This document shows, one piece after another, positions 6,887 through 14,239 of a stretch of DNA of 14,239 nucleotides. The notes beneath the pieces are model-generated. The model ran no database searches, was not told where the DNA came from, and saw nothing but the letters and a program-made list of their open reading frames with translations. A program made the translations under genes and the position numbers. The stretch is from contig JALHDK010000020.1 in NCBI GenBank assembly GCA_022838965.1, positions 1 through 14,239 on the forward strand. The letters are read 5' to 3'. Within the stretch, counting starts at the first letter, position 1. The number at the start of each line of letters is the position of its first letter. The DNA comes from Actinomycetales bacterium (GTDB lineage: Bacteria > Actinomycetota > Actinomycetes > Actinomycetales > Actinomycetaceae).

Positions 6887-7923
6887 CCGTCGAGGCCGAG
6901 GGCCGCCGCCTGCTGCGGGTGGAGGCACGCAATGCCGAGGTGCCGATCGAGACCAAGCCCGCCTGGATCCGCACCACCGCGAAGACAGGGCCGGCGTACG
7001 CCGAACTCCACGCCATGGTGAAGGGCCAGGGCCTGCACACGGTCTGCCAGGAGGCCGGCTGCCCCAACATCTTCGAGTGCTGGGAGGACCGGGAGGCCAC
7101 GTTCCTCATCGGCGGGGACATCTGCACCCGGCGCTGCGACTTCTGCGACATCGCCACCGGCAAGCCCCGTCCCCTGGATCCGGACGAGCCCCGCCGCGTG
7201 GCCGAGTCGGTGCGCCGGATGGGTCTGCGGTACTCCACGGTCACCGGCGTGGCCCGCGATGACCAGCCCGATGGCGCCGCCTCGCTGTACGCGGAGACCA
7301 TCCGGCAGATCCACGCGCTCAACCCGAACACCGGCGTGGAGATCCTCCCGCCGGACTTCGGGGCGGACCCTGCCCTCGTGGGACTGGTGTTTGGGGCCCA
7401 GCCCGAGGTGTTCGCCCACAACCTCGAGACGGTGCCGCGGATCTTCAAGCGGATCCGGCCGGCGTTCACCTACGAGAAGTCCCTACGGGTGCTGTCGATG
7501 GCCCGCGAGGCGGGGTTGGTGACCAAGTCGAACCTGATCCTCGGGATGGGCGAACGCGATGACGAGATCGCCGCCGCCATCGCGGACCTCCACGACGCCG
7601 GCTGCGACATCCTCACCATCACCCAGTACCTCCGGCCCTCGAAGCTGCACCATCCCATCGACCGCTGGGTGCGGCCGGAGGAGTTCCTGCACTGGTCGGA
7701 GGTGGCGGAGGCCATGGGCTTCAAGGGAGTGATGGCCGGCCCGCTGGTGCGGTCCTCCTACCGCGCCGGGCGGCTGTGGGCGACGGCGATGGCCCGGTGG
7801 GGCCGTCCGATCCCCGAGCATCTGCGTCACCTGGCGGTGGAACAGCCGGCGCGGCAGGAGGCCGCCAGCCTGGTGGCGCGGGGTGGCGGCCACCCGGAGC
7901 CGCACGCGGGACCCCTGCCGTAG
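6883..7923 (+). CDS. lipA: Lipoyl synthase (radical SAM)
   Basis: A 346-residue radical SAM enzyme that inserts two sulfurs into protein-bound octanoyl groups. The auxiliary 4Fe-4S cluster ligands are Cys55, Cys60 and Cys66 ([12 protein letters not shown]). The SAM-cluster ligands are Cys81, Cys85 and Cys88 (CTRRCDFC). The C-terminal RSSYRAG at 290-296 provides the serine ligand of the auxiliary cluster. Length is slightly over the usual 300-330 because of a proline- and glycine-rich tail. The ATG at 6883 overlaps the lipB stop. The antiporter gene begins 18 bases after it on the same strand. Confidence 0.97.
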   Translation: MTVEAEGRRLLRVEARNAEVPIETKPAWIRTTAKTGPAYAELHAMVKGQGLHTVCQEAGCPNIFECWEDREATFLIGGDICTRRCDFCDIATGKPRPLDPDEPRRVAESVRRMGLRYSTVTGVARDDQPDGAASLYAETIRQIHALNPNTGVEILPPDFGADPALVGLVFGAQPEVFAHNLETVPRIFKRIRPAFTYEKSLRVLSMAREAGLVTKSNLILGMGERDDEIAAAIADLHDAGCDILTITQYLRPSKLHHPIDRWVRPEEFLHWSEVAEAMGFKGVMAGPLVRSSYRAGRLWATAMARWGRPIPEHLRHLAVEQPARQEAASLVARGGGHPEPHAGPLP

Positions 7924-7941
7924 GGGACGCGAGGTGGCGGC

Positions 7942-9576
7942 TTGGAACTGAACGCCTTCCCGCTCTTCGCGCTCATTCTCGCCATCGCCGCCGTCGCGGG
8001 GATGATCGCTACCAGGTTGCGCCAACCGCTGATCGTGGCCTTCATCGGCGTCGGCATCCTCGCCGGTCCGGCCGGGTTCGGCTGGGTGGTTGCTGACAGC
8101 ACCATCGAACTGCTGGCCCGGATGGGGATCGCCATCCTGCTGTTCCTCGTCGGTCTCCGACTGGATCTCCACCTCATCCGCAGCACCGGACCCATCGCGC
8201 TCGCCACCGGCCTGGGACAGGTGGTGTTCACCTCGATCGTGGGATTCGCGATCGCTCTCGCTCTGGGCATGGACTCTGTGACGGCGATCTATGTGGCGGT
8301 GGCCCTCACGTTCTCGTCGACCATCATCATCGTCAAGCTCCTGTCGGACAAGCGCGAGCTCGACCAGCTGCACGGCCGCATCGCCGTCGGCTTCCTGATC
8401 GTCCAGGACATCGTGGTGGTGATCGTGATGATCGCCCTGACCGCCTTCGGGCAGCGCGACCATCTCGCGCTCGGCATCCTCAGTGTGCTCGCCAGCGGCC
8501 TGGGGCTGCTGGCCGGGATCGCCGCCATGATGCGGTACGTGCTGCCCTGGGTGCTCGTCCACATCGCGCGGTCCCAGGAGCTGCTCGTGCTCTTCGGGGT
8601 GGCGTACGCGGTGGCGGTCTCGGCCACCAGCGAGTGGCTCGGCTTCAGCTCCGAGGTCGGTGCCTTTCTTGCGGGAGTGTCGCTCGCCTCCACCCCGTAC
8701 CGGGATGCCCTGGGTGCCCGTCTCGTCTCGCTGCGCGACTTCCTGCTGCTGTTCTTCTTCCTTGACATGGGCGCGAAGCTGGAGTTCGTCAACGCGGCAC
8801 AGCAGGTCGGCGAGGCTGCGATCTTCTCGGTCTTCGTCCTGGTGGGGAATCCGCTCATCGTCATCCTGATCATGTCGGCCTTGCGGTACCCCGTGAAGGT
8901 GGGGTTCCTCGCCGGCCTCACGGTCGCGCAAATCTCGGAGTTCTCGCTGATCCTCGCCGCCCTGGGGCTGAGCCTGGGACACATCTCCACCTCGACGGTA
9001 AGCCTCATCACGCTCGTCGGGCTCATCACCATCAGCGGGTCGACCTACCTCATCCTGTGGTCGCACGAGCTCTACGCCCGCCTCGAACGCTGGCTCCGCA
9101 TCTTCGAGCGCAGCGGCAGCCGCATCCCCCTCGCGGAGGAGCTCGACCGCGAGGTGGACACCATCATCTTCGGGCTGGGCCGGTTCGGGGGGAACCTCGC
9201 TGACCGTCTCGCCCGGTTGGGCCACCGGGTCCTGGCCGTGGACTTCGATCCCCGGCAGGTGACGGAGAACCCGGGGGTGACGGTCGTGTTCGGCAGCGCG
9301 GAGGACGCCCACCTTCTCGATACCCTGCCCCTCACACGCACCCGCTGGGTGATCAGCACCATACCCTCGCGGGAGACGAATCTCGCCCTGCTCCACTTCC
9401 TGCACCAGCGCCACTACCGCGGCCGCATCGCCCTCACCGCCCACACGCCCCGTGACGCCGCGGCCCTCCGGGCCGCCGGCGTCGACCTGGTGCTGGAGCC
9501 CTTCACCGCGGCCGCAGAAGCGGCCACCGAGCGCCTGGCCGCCTTCCTCTCCGCCGACGACGACCAGCGCGGGTAG
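7942..9576 (+). CDS. CPA2-family cation/proton antiporter with RCK (TrkA-N) domain
   Basis: A 544-residue membrane transporter of the Kef/YbaL type, expected to exchange K+ or Na+ for H+ at the cytoplasmic membrane. Residues 1 to about 375 are strongly hydrophobic, with roughly twelve membrane segments, and include the early GVGILAGP motif. From about residue 404 there is a Rossmann-like regulatory domain: GLGRFG, then VDFD at the end of the second strand, indicating NAD(H)-type nucleotide gating. The start is a TTG at 7942, supported by GAGGTGG just upstream; no better in-frame start exists before the first helix. It follows lipA by 18 bases and is probably co-transcribed, with no obvious functional link to lipoate. 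Ion specificity cannot be read from the sequence. Confidence 0.88.
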   Translation: MELNAFPLFALILAIAAVAGMIATRLRQPLIVAFIGVGILAGPAGFGWVVADSTIELLARMGIAILLFLVGLRLDLHLIRSTGPIALATGLGQVVFTSIVGFAIALALGMDSVTAIYVAVALTFSSTIIIVKLLSDKRELDQLHGRIAVGFLIVQDIVVVIVMIALTAFGQRDHLALGILSVLASGLGLLAGIAAMMRYVLPWVLVHIARSQELLVLFGVAYAVAVSATSEWLGFSSEVGAFLAGVSLASTPYRDALGARLVSLRDFLLLFFFLDMGAKLEFVNAAQQVGEAAIFSVFVLVGNPLIVILIMSALRYPVKVGFLAGLTVAQISEFSLILAALGLSLGHISTSTVSLITLVGLITISGSTYLILWSHELYARLERWLRIFERSGSRIPLAEELDREVDTIIFGLGRFGGNLADRLARLGHRVLAVDFDPRQVTENPGVTVVFGSAEDAHLLDTLPLTRTRWVISTIPSRETNLALLHFLHQRHYRGRIALTAHTPRDAAALRAAGVDLVLEPFTAAAEAATERLAAFLSADDDQRG

Positions 9577-9578
9577 CG

Positions 9579-9600
9579 CGGAGGCGCCATCGGCGCCGCC
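9579..9600 (+). terminator. Possible weak hairpin after the antiporter gene
   Basis: GGCGCC, ATC, GGCGCC (9583-9597) extends by a few pairs across one mismatch just after the antiporter stop. There is no T-tract, and short GC palindromes are common in this DNA, so confidence is low. Confidence 0.2.
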
Positions 9601-9713
9601 ACCGGAACGCCGTCACGAAGCGCGGCGCCGGCCCTCGACGAGTGCGAGCGCGGCGGGGACTCCGCCCGGGCTCAGGTCGCGGCCCGGGGACTCCACACAC
9701 AATCCCCACGGCA

Positions 9714-9759
9714 GGGTTGCGGCAACCCGAGCCCGTCGAGCTGTGATCGCCGTTACATT
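9714..9759 (+). promoter_or_regulatory. Dyad plus -10-like element upstream of the GH3 gene
   Basis: The 288-base gap before the GH3 gene holds a perfect dyad, GGGTTGC-G-GCAACCC (9714-9728), followed by a -10-like TACATT at 9754-9759. The -35 region between them is poor. The dyad resembles the operators sugar-utilisation repressors use, but the family cannot be named. The gap also has a direct repeat CGGGGACTCC at 9654-9663 and 9685-9694. No gene is seen in the gap. Confidence 0.3.
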
Positions 9760-9851
9760 CCGTCCCATCCGGCTCGCCGGGTTGCCGTCCACCGCCGGAT
9801 GGCCGTGCGCGACCGGAGCCCGCGCGGACGCATTGTCCGCTCAGCACAGCA

Positions 9852-9857
9852 GGGAGG
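9852..9857 (+). promoter_or_regulatory. Ribosome binding site of the GH3 gene
   Basis: GGGAGG stands seven bases before the ATG at 9865, a near-ideal arrangement that fixes this start. Confidence 0.7.
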
Positions 9858-9864
9858 ATGACCC

Positions 9865-12270
9865 ATGACAGGAACGATCACGCCCGGTCGACGGAGGCTG
9901 GCGGGAATCGCAGTCGCGATCCCGCTGTCCCTCGGCCTGGGGGTCGGCGCCGTGGCCGACGACGTGCACCACCAGCCAGTCCTCGAGGCAGCGGACCCGA
10001 ACCTGATGTTCGAGGTGGACGGCCACACCTTCAAGGACCTCAACCGCAACGGCGCCCTCGACGACTACGAGGACTGGCGCCTGCCGGTGGAGCAGCGCGT
10101 GACCAATCTGGTGTCGCAGATGACGCTGGCCGAGAAGGCCGGCCTGATGCTCATCGACACCCTCAATTCCGGGTGCGGCGGGGCGGTGGTGGATCCGGCC
10201 ACTCGGTTCTTCACCAAGGAGAACATGCACCGGTTCATCTTCCGCAACCCGATCGACTCCACGCCGAACTGCGCACTCGCGACCCCGGTGGTGACCGCCT
10301 ACGAGGCCGCGACCTTTACCAATGCGGTGCAGGCGAAGAGCGAGGCCACCCGCCTCGGCATTCCGTCTCTGTTCAAGTCCAACGCCCGCAACCACATCGA
10401 CCCCGACGCCCGCACCGGCATCAACGTCTCGGCGGGTGCCATGTCGGCCTTCCCCAAGGAGGCCGGCATCGCCGCCGCCCTCGGCGAGGGTGACATGGAC
10501 GTGGTGGAGCAGTTCGCCAGCGTCATGGGCGAGGAGTGGTCCTCCTTCGGCCTGCGCGGAATGTACGGCTACATGGCCGACCTCTCCACCGACCCCCGCT
10601 GGTACCGCGTCCACGAGACCTTCACCGAGGACGCCGACCTGGCCGCCGACATCATGCGGACGCTCGTCCAGAACCTCCAGGGCCCCGTCGACGCCGCCGG
10701 CGTCTCGCTCACCCCGGAGACCGACGTCGCCCTCACGATGAAGCACTTCCCCGGTGGTGGCCCACAGGAGCTCGGCCTCGACCCGCACTACGCGCACGGC
10801 AAGACGCAGGTCTACACCCCGGGCGGTTTCGAGAACGCCCTGAAGCCGTTCAGGGCCGCCATCGACGCCGGAGTCTCGGCGATCATGCCCTACTACGGCG
10901 CCCCGATGAACGTGACGTACCAGGGAACGACCTTCCAGCAGACCGGCTTCGCGTTCTCGGAGGAGATCGTCACCTGGCTGCTGCGCGAGCAGCTCGGCTT
11001 CCGGGGCTACGTCAACTCCGACACCGGCATCATCAACGACCGGGCGTGGGGCCTCGAGACGGCCACCGTGCCGCAGCGCGTCGCGGCCGCCATCAATGGT
11101 GGTACGGACACCCTGTCCGGCTTCAACACGGTCCAGACGATCCTCGACCTCGTCGCCGCGGGCCAGGTGTCCGAGGCCCGGGTGACGGAGGCCGCCGTGC
11201 GACTGCTCACCCCGATGTTCCAGCTGGGGCTCTTCGAGGACCCCTACGTCGACCGCAGCGTCGCGGCCGCGACCGTGGGCGCGAGCCAGGACGTCGGCCT
11301 CGACGTGCAGCGCAAGTCGATCGTCCTGCTGAAGAACGGTGAGGGCCAGGGCAGGAGCCTCGGCAACACCCCGCTGCCGCTGAAGGCGGGCTCGCGCGTC
11401 TACCTGCTGGGGGCCTACAACGCCGACCAGGTGGATGACTACGGCTTCACGATCATCAACGGCAACGACCCCGCGTTCGCTCCCGGCACCGGGGCCGCCC
11501 GCAGGGCGGATGTCGCCGTGATCAACGTGACGGCGTCCTCCACCAAGCTGGTCCCCGGCACCAACGTCCGGGCGTCCGCCGCCTACCGCAGCAACTTCAC
11601 CGGCACCGGGTGGTACACCCCCAACCCCGAGGGCATGACCAAGCCTGCCACGTTCAACGGGGCCACCAAGATGACGGACAGCGACTTCTACGCCATCGGC
11701 GGCATGGACCCGGCCTACGGCGTCAACCCCATTGTCATGCCCGGTGTGCCCGGGCTCGACGGGATGAGCCCGTGGGGCGCCTCCGACCGGTGCGTCCACG
11801 ACGCCACGGTGATCGACGGCGTGAACCAGAACCTCAATGTCCCGAACCCGACACCCGCCTGCACGGACAACACCCTGCGGTTCGGGGGCTCGCTCCCCTG
11901 GGAGGCCGGCGTCCTGGACTTCACCGGAATGGCGCGGTCGCAGTCCTGGGTGATCTCCCCGTCTCTCGACCAGATCCAGCGGGCGATGCAGGAGGCCGGC
12001 TCCAAGGACACCGTGCTGCACATCTACTTCCGGCAGCCCTACGTCCTCGACAAGGCCAGCGGCCTGCAGAAGGCGGGCGCCATCGTCGCCGGCTTCGGCA
12101 CCACCGACACCGCGCTGTTCGACGTGCTCTCCGGCAAGGTCGCCCCGCAGGGCAGAATGCCCTTCGCCCTCGCGAACAACGTGACGGCGATCTCCACCCA
12201 GGCACCCGACCAGCCCGGCTACGCGCCCAGGGACACGCTCTACCCGTTCGGGTGGGGTCTGACCTACTAG
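9865..12270 (+). CDS. Secreted glycoside hydrolase family 3 (beta-glucosidase-like)
   Basis: An 801-residue exported GH3 enzyme. The N-terminus has TPGRRR followed by a hydrophobic stretch and a likely signal-peptidase site after AVA (residue 31); the paired arginines leave Tat export possible. An EF-hand-like acidic loop, DLNRNGALDDYED, is at 58-70. The GH3 barrel has DPRWYR from 243, the Lys-His pair at 293-294 (MKHFPGG) and the nucleophile Asp386 in YVNSDTGIIN. The C-terminal domain starts near KSIVLLKN (484-491) and ends with PFGWGLTY. The general acid/base could not be assigned. It likely releases glucose or another beta-linked sugar outside the cell, but substrate is undetermined. It is monocistronic, followed by a strong terminator. 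Confidence 0.9.
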   Translation: MTGTITPGRRRLAGIAVAIPLSLGLGVGAVADDVHHQPVLEAADPNLMFEVDGHTFKDLNRNGALDDYEDWRLPVEQRVTNLVSQMTLAEKAGLMLIDTLNSGCGGAVVDPATRFFTKENMHRFIFRNPIDSTPNCALATPVVTAYEAATFTNAVQAKSEATRLGIPSLFKSNARNHIDPDARTGINVSAGAMSAFPKEAGIAAALGEGDMDVVEQFASVMGEEWSSFGLRGMYGYMADLSTDPRWYRVHETFTEDADLAADIMRTLVQNLQGPVDAAGVSLTPETDVALTMKHFPGGGPQELGLDPHYAHGKTQVYTPGGFENALKPFRAAIDAGVSAIMPYYGAPMNVTYQGTTFQQTGFAFSEEIVTWLLREQLGFRGYVNSDTGIINDRAWGLETATVPQRVAAAINGGTDTLSGFNTVQTILDLVAAGQVSEARVTEAAVRLLTPMFQLGLFEDPYVDRSVAAATVGASQDVGLDVQRKSIVLLKNGEGQGRSLGNTPLPLKAGSRVYLLGAYNADQVDDYGFTIINGNDPAFAPGTGAARRADVAVINVTASSTKLVPGTNVRASAAYRSNFTGTGWYTPNPEGMTKPATFNGATKMTDSDFYAIGGMDPAYGVNPIVMPGVPGLDGMSPWGASDRCVHDATVIDGVNQNLNVPNPTPACTDNTLRFGGSLPWEAGVLDFTGMARSQSWVISPSLDQIQRAMQEAGSKDTVLHIYFRQPYVLDKASGLQKAGAIVAGFGTTDTALFDVLSGKVAPQGRMPFALANNVTAISTQAPDQPGYAPRDTLYPFGWGLTY

Positions 12271-12316
12271 CGGTCCGCGGGCCGGACCTCCAGCGGCCCC
12301 CCGTGCACCACGTGTT

Positions 12317-12350
12317 GAGGACCCGTCCCGCACTCGCGGGGCGGGTCCTC
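12317..12350 (+). terminator. Strong hairpin terminator between convergent genes
   Basis: Two 15-base arms (12317-12331 and 12336-12350) pair fully apart from one G-T wobble, around the loop ACTC. The stem is GC-rich without a T-tract, as usual in actinobacteria. It sits between the GH3 stop (12270) and the converging dehydrogenase stop (12362), so it can serve both. Confidence 0.75.
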
Positions 12351-12361
12351 CGCCACCCGGA

Positions 12362-12946
12362 TCAGGCCGACAGCCCCACCATCGCGGCGCTACGTTCCCA
12401 CAGGTCCCGGGCGAGGGCGTCGTCGCAGAACCGCGCGTGCAGCTCCCGGGCGTGCAGGATGTTGGCGAGCTTCGAATCGCCGTAGGCCTTCTCGGGGCTG
12501 TAGCGTGCCGCGTTGCCGAGGTCGTTCAGGTCGAGGCTGCCGAACCGCTTCGCCGCCACGGAGGACGTGTTCACCACGGCCGCGCCGCTGGCCAGCAGGG
12601 TGTCCATGAGAAGTGCCGTCAGCAGGAAGGGTGCGAGGTGGTTCACCTGCAGGGTCTTCTCGAATCCGTCAACGGTGAGCGTTCGCTTCCCGAAGATCCC
12701 GCCGGCGTTGTTGGCGAGCACGTCGATGCGCTCATGACACCCGGCGAGCGCGGCGGCGAGGGCACGGACGTCGTCGAGCCGCGCGAAGTCGGCCACGTGG
12801 TGCTCCACCCCGAGCTCGCCGGCGAGGGCGCGCGTCTTCTCCGGCGAACGGCCGACGACGACGACGCGATGCCCGTCGGCGTGCAGGCGGCGGGCGGCCG
12901 CGGCGCCGATCCCGTCACTGGCGCCGGTGATGACGATGGTGCGCAT
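12362..12946 (-). CDS. Short-chain dehydrogenase, shortened by apparent in-frame deletion
   Basis: A 194-residue NAD(P)-dependent SDR. It has the cofactor motif TGASDGIG (7-14), NNAG (79-82), Ser in NTSS (126-129) and the catalytic Tyr155/Lys159 in YGDSK. In retinol-dehydrogenase-like SDRs the SKLAN block is followed by some 80-100 residues with the HPG motif and substrate-binding helices before an end resembling DxALARxLWExSAxxVGL. Here HARELHARF (165-173) runs directly into CDDALARDLWERSA, so that middle part seems absent while the true C-terminus remains. Activity is doubtful, and the gene may be decaying or repurposed. GGAGGG precedes the ATG at 12946. It follows mug by 24 bases. Confidence 0.8.
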   Translation of the reverse strand: MRTIVITGASDGIGAAAARRLHADGHRVVVVGRSPEKTRALAGELGVEHHVADFARLDDVRALAAALAGCHERIDVLANNAGGIFGKRTLTVDGFEKTLQVNHLAPFLLTALLMDTLLASGAAVVNTSSVAAKRFGSLDLNDLGNAARYSPEKAYGDSKLANILHARELHARFCDDALARDLWERSAAMVGLSA

Positions 12947-12970
12947 CCAGCCCTCCGGTCTCGTGGAGCG

Positions 12971-13540
12971 TCAGGATAACGCGATGCCAGCCGCCACCGC
13001 CGCGTCCGCGAACGCGGCGGCCAGGCTGTCCACTGTCTCGTGGGCGTTCAGCCCGCTCGGGTTGGGCACCACCCAGAGCACCGCGCCGGCGAGGTCCTCG
13101 GCCTGCCGTCCTGCGGTGGCCCGCGGCCGCCGGAAGGCGGTGCGGTAGGCGGTGATACCCGCGACCGCCACCACCCGGGGACGGTACTCGGCGACGAGCC
13201 GCTCGAGACGGGCGACGCCGTCGCGGAGCTGGGTGGCCGTGACCTCGTCCGCCCGGGCGGTCGCGGAGGGGTGGAGGTTCGTGATGCCGATGCCGCGGTC
13301 GATGAGATGGGCGCGGTCCGCGGCGGAAAGTCCGGCGGAGGCGTCGATCAGGTGGTCGGTCAGTCCTGCTGCGAAGAGGGCGGGATAGAAGCGGTTTCCC
13401 GGCCGGGCGAAGTGCGCCCCGGTGGCGCCGGACCAGAGACCGGGGTTGATCCCCACGATCAGGAGGCGGATCCCTGGCCCGATGACGTCGGGGACGGTGC
13501 GCCCGTAGGCGGCCCGGAGTTCCGCCCTGCTGGGTCGCAT
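12971..13540 (-). CDS. mug: G/U mismatch-specific DNA glycosylase (Mug/TDG type)
   Basis: A 189-residue protein of the uracil-DNA glycosylase superfamily, family 2. It removes uracil, or ethenocytosine and similar lesions, from mismatches with guanine, starting base-excision repair. Motif 1 is GINPGLWSGATGAHFARPGNRF (30-51 region), with Asn32 as the catalytic water-positioning residue. Motif 2 is NPSGLN at 160-165, which enters the DNA helix near the flipped base. The open frame begins further upstream at 13624, but that part overlaps the CPBP gene end. The ATG at 13540 (MRPSRAEL) gives the usual length. It lies 31 bases after the CPBP gene and 24 before the dehydrogenase, probably one transcript. 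Confidence 0.92.
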   Translation of the reverse strand: MRPSRAELRAAYGRTVPDVIGPGIRLLIVGINPGLWSGATGAHFARPGNRFYPALFAAGLTDHLIDASAGLSAADRAHLIDRGIGITNLHPSATARADEVTATQLRDGVARLERLVAEYRPRVVAVAGITAYRTAFRRPRATAGRQAEDLAGAVLWVVPNPSGLNAHETVDSLAAAFADAAVAAGIALS

Positions 13541-13571
13541 GCCCCAAGGCTGCCACAGGCGCCGGAGCCGT

Positions 13572-14234
13572 TCAGTAGATGAAGATCGGGATCCAGTGCG
13601 GGTTGTGGGCGTGGATGATTGCAAGGAAGACGATGACGTCGAAGAGGAGGTGCACCACCACCACGTAGGTCAGCGACTTGGTCCTGGTGAAGATCCAGCC
13701 CTGCAGGAGCGCGAAGGGGATGGTCAGCAGCGGCCCCCAGGCGCGGTAGCCGAGCTCCCACAGGAACGACACGAAGATGACCGCCTGCAGGAGGTTGGCG
13801 GTCCACACCCCGAAATGGCGCCGGAGCAGCGCGAAGCACGTGACGATGAAGAACAGCTCGTCCCACAGGCCCACGAAGTTGACCCCGAGGAAGAAGCGGA
13901 CCAGTTCACTGGTGGTGGTGATGTGTGGCCAGTTCTGGTAGGCGCCAGAGCGGATGAAGTAGAACGGCAGGATCGCCCAGCCGAGCAGCGGGACCGCGAT
14001 CACGTACGCCTTCTGCATCGGCAACCAGGGCTGGCCGGTGCGCCACGGGAACGTGATCGCGTGCCGGCGGTAGACGAGACGGTCCACCGCGAGCGGCACC
14101 ACGAAGGCGAGTGTGAGAACCGCCCCGATCGTGAGGAACCTGTCCCAGCTGACGTCAGCCTCCACCGAGGTGGAACTCACGATGGCGACTCCCAGCCCGA
14201 TGAGGGTGAGGTCCTTGCCCAGTTCGCGATCCAC
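13572..14234 (-). CDS. CPBP/CAAX-protease-like membrane protein with altered catalytic motifs
   Basis: At least 220 residues with about six or seven membrane helices. It resembles the CPBP (Abi/CAAX) intramembrane protease family. Where active members have EExxxR, this has WDELFFIVT (124-132): Glu126 remains, its neighbour is Asp and the Arg is not in place. The second motif, normally FxxxH, reads FVSFLWELG (154-162) without His. The third motif keeps HLLFD (195-199). Such changes could mean an inactive protease or a subfamily with a different metal site. A GTG at 14234 is used as start, but the frame stays open to the window edge, so the N-terminus may be longer. It is probably the first visible gene of a transcript with mug and the dehydrogenase. 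Confidence 0.7.
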   Translation of the reverse strand: MDRELGKDLTLIGLGVAIVSSTSVEADVSWDRFLTIGAVLTLAFVVPLAVDRLVYRRHAITFPWRTGQPWLPMQKAYVIAVPLLGWAILPFYFIRSGAYQNWPHITTTSELVRFFLGVNFVGLWDELFFIVTCFALLRRHFGVWTANLLQAVIFVSFLWELGYRAWGPLLTIPFALLQGWIFTRTKSLTYVVVVHLLFDVIVFLAIIHAHNPHWIPIFIY

Positions 14235-14239
14235 GAGCC

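Noticed and set aside
7483..9444. A 653-codon open frame on the minus strand across lipA and the antiporter
   Set aside because: The translation is highly charged and repetitive with no motifs, and it opposes two convincing genes.
9583..9597. GGCGCC-ATC-GGCGCC as a firm terminator
   Set aside because: The stem is short with a mismatch beyond it and no T-tract. It is listed only as a weak possibility.
9841..12333. An 830-codon open frame on the minus strand across the GH3 gene
   Set aside because: It is antisense to a GH3 protein with signal peptide, catalytic motifs and ribosome site. The translation is low-complexity (Gly/Val/His/Arg), as GC-rich DNA produces opposite a real gene.
1..14239. 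tRNA or rRNA genes, CRISPR arrays, insertion sequences, prophage or toxin-antitoxin genes
   Set aside because: None was found by reading: no regular repeat-spacer pattern, no transposase-like product and no cloverleaf-like segment in the gaps.

Overview
The window is about 14.2 kb of very GC-rich DNA with dense, tightly overlapping genes and frequent GTG/TTG starts. A complete C50-carotenoid gene set (crtE-crtB-crtI-crtYe-crtYf-crtEb) with an adjacent idi points to an actinobacterium, most likely a pigmented member of the Micrococcales. The genus cannot be fixed from the sequence alone.

Region 1 (1-5806, minus strand) is the pigment locus. Read in transcription order it runs idi, a family-2 glycosyltransferase, crtE, crtB, crtI, crtYe, crtYf and crtEb, the last cut by the window edge. 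Idi supplies DMAPP, CrtE makes GGPP, CrtB condenses GGPP to phytoene and CrtI desaturates it to lycopene. CrtEb adds C5 units to both ends and the CrtYe/CrtYf pair closes the rings, giving a decaprenoxanthin- or sarcinaxanthin-type C50 pigment. The glycosyltransferase is a candidate for glucosylating it. Nearly every junction is a 1- or 4-base stop/start overlap. The exception is a 102-bp gap before crtE, which holds a plausible promoter and a dyad. A perfect 8+2+8 palindrome lies directly upstream of idi.

Region 2 (5821-9576, plus strand) holds a small two-helix membrane protein, then lipB, lipA and a CPA2-type cation/proton antiporter with an NAD-binding RCK domain. lipB and lipA overlap by four bases, and lipB may be read from a leaderless transcript.

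Region 3 (9577-12350) has a 288-bp regulatory gap with a 15-bp dyad and a possible promoter. It is followed by a secreted GH3 beta-glucosidase-like enzyme and a strong hairpin terminator.

Region 4 (12362-14234, minus strand) reads as a likely operon: a CPBP-family membrane protein with altered catalytic motifs, a mismatch-specific (Mug-type) uracil-DNA glycosylase, and a short-chain dehydrogenase that appears to have lost its substrate-binding C-terminal region by an in-frame deletion.

No tRNA, rRNA, CRISPR array, insertion sequence or phage gene was seen. No gene-free stretch exceeds 300 bases.
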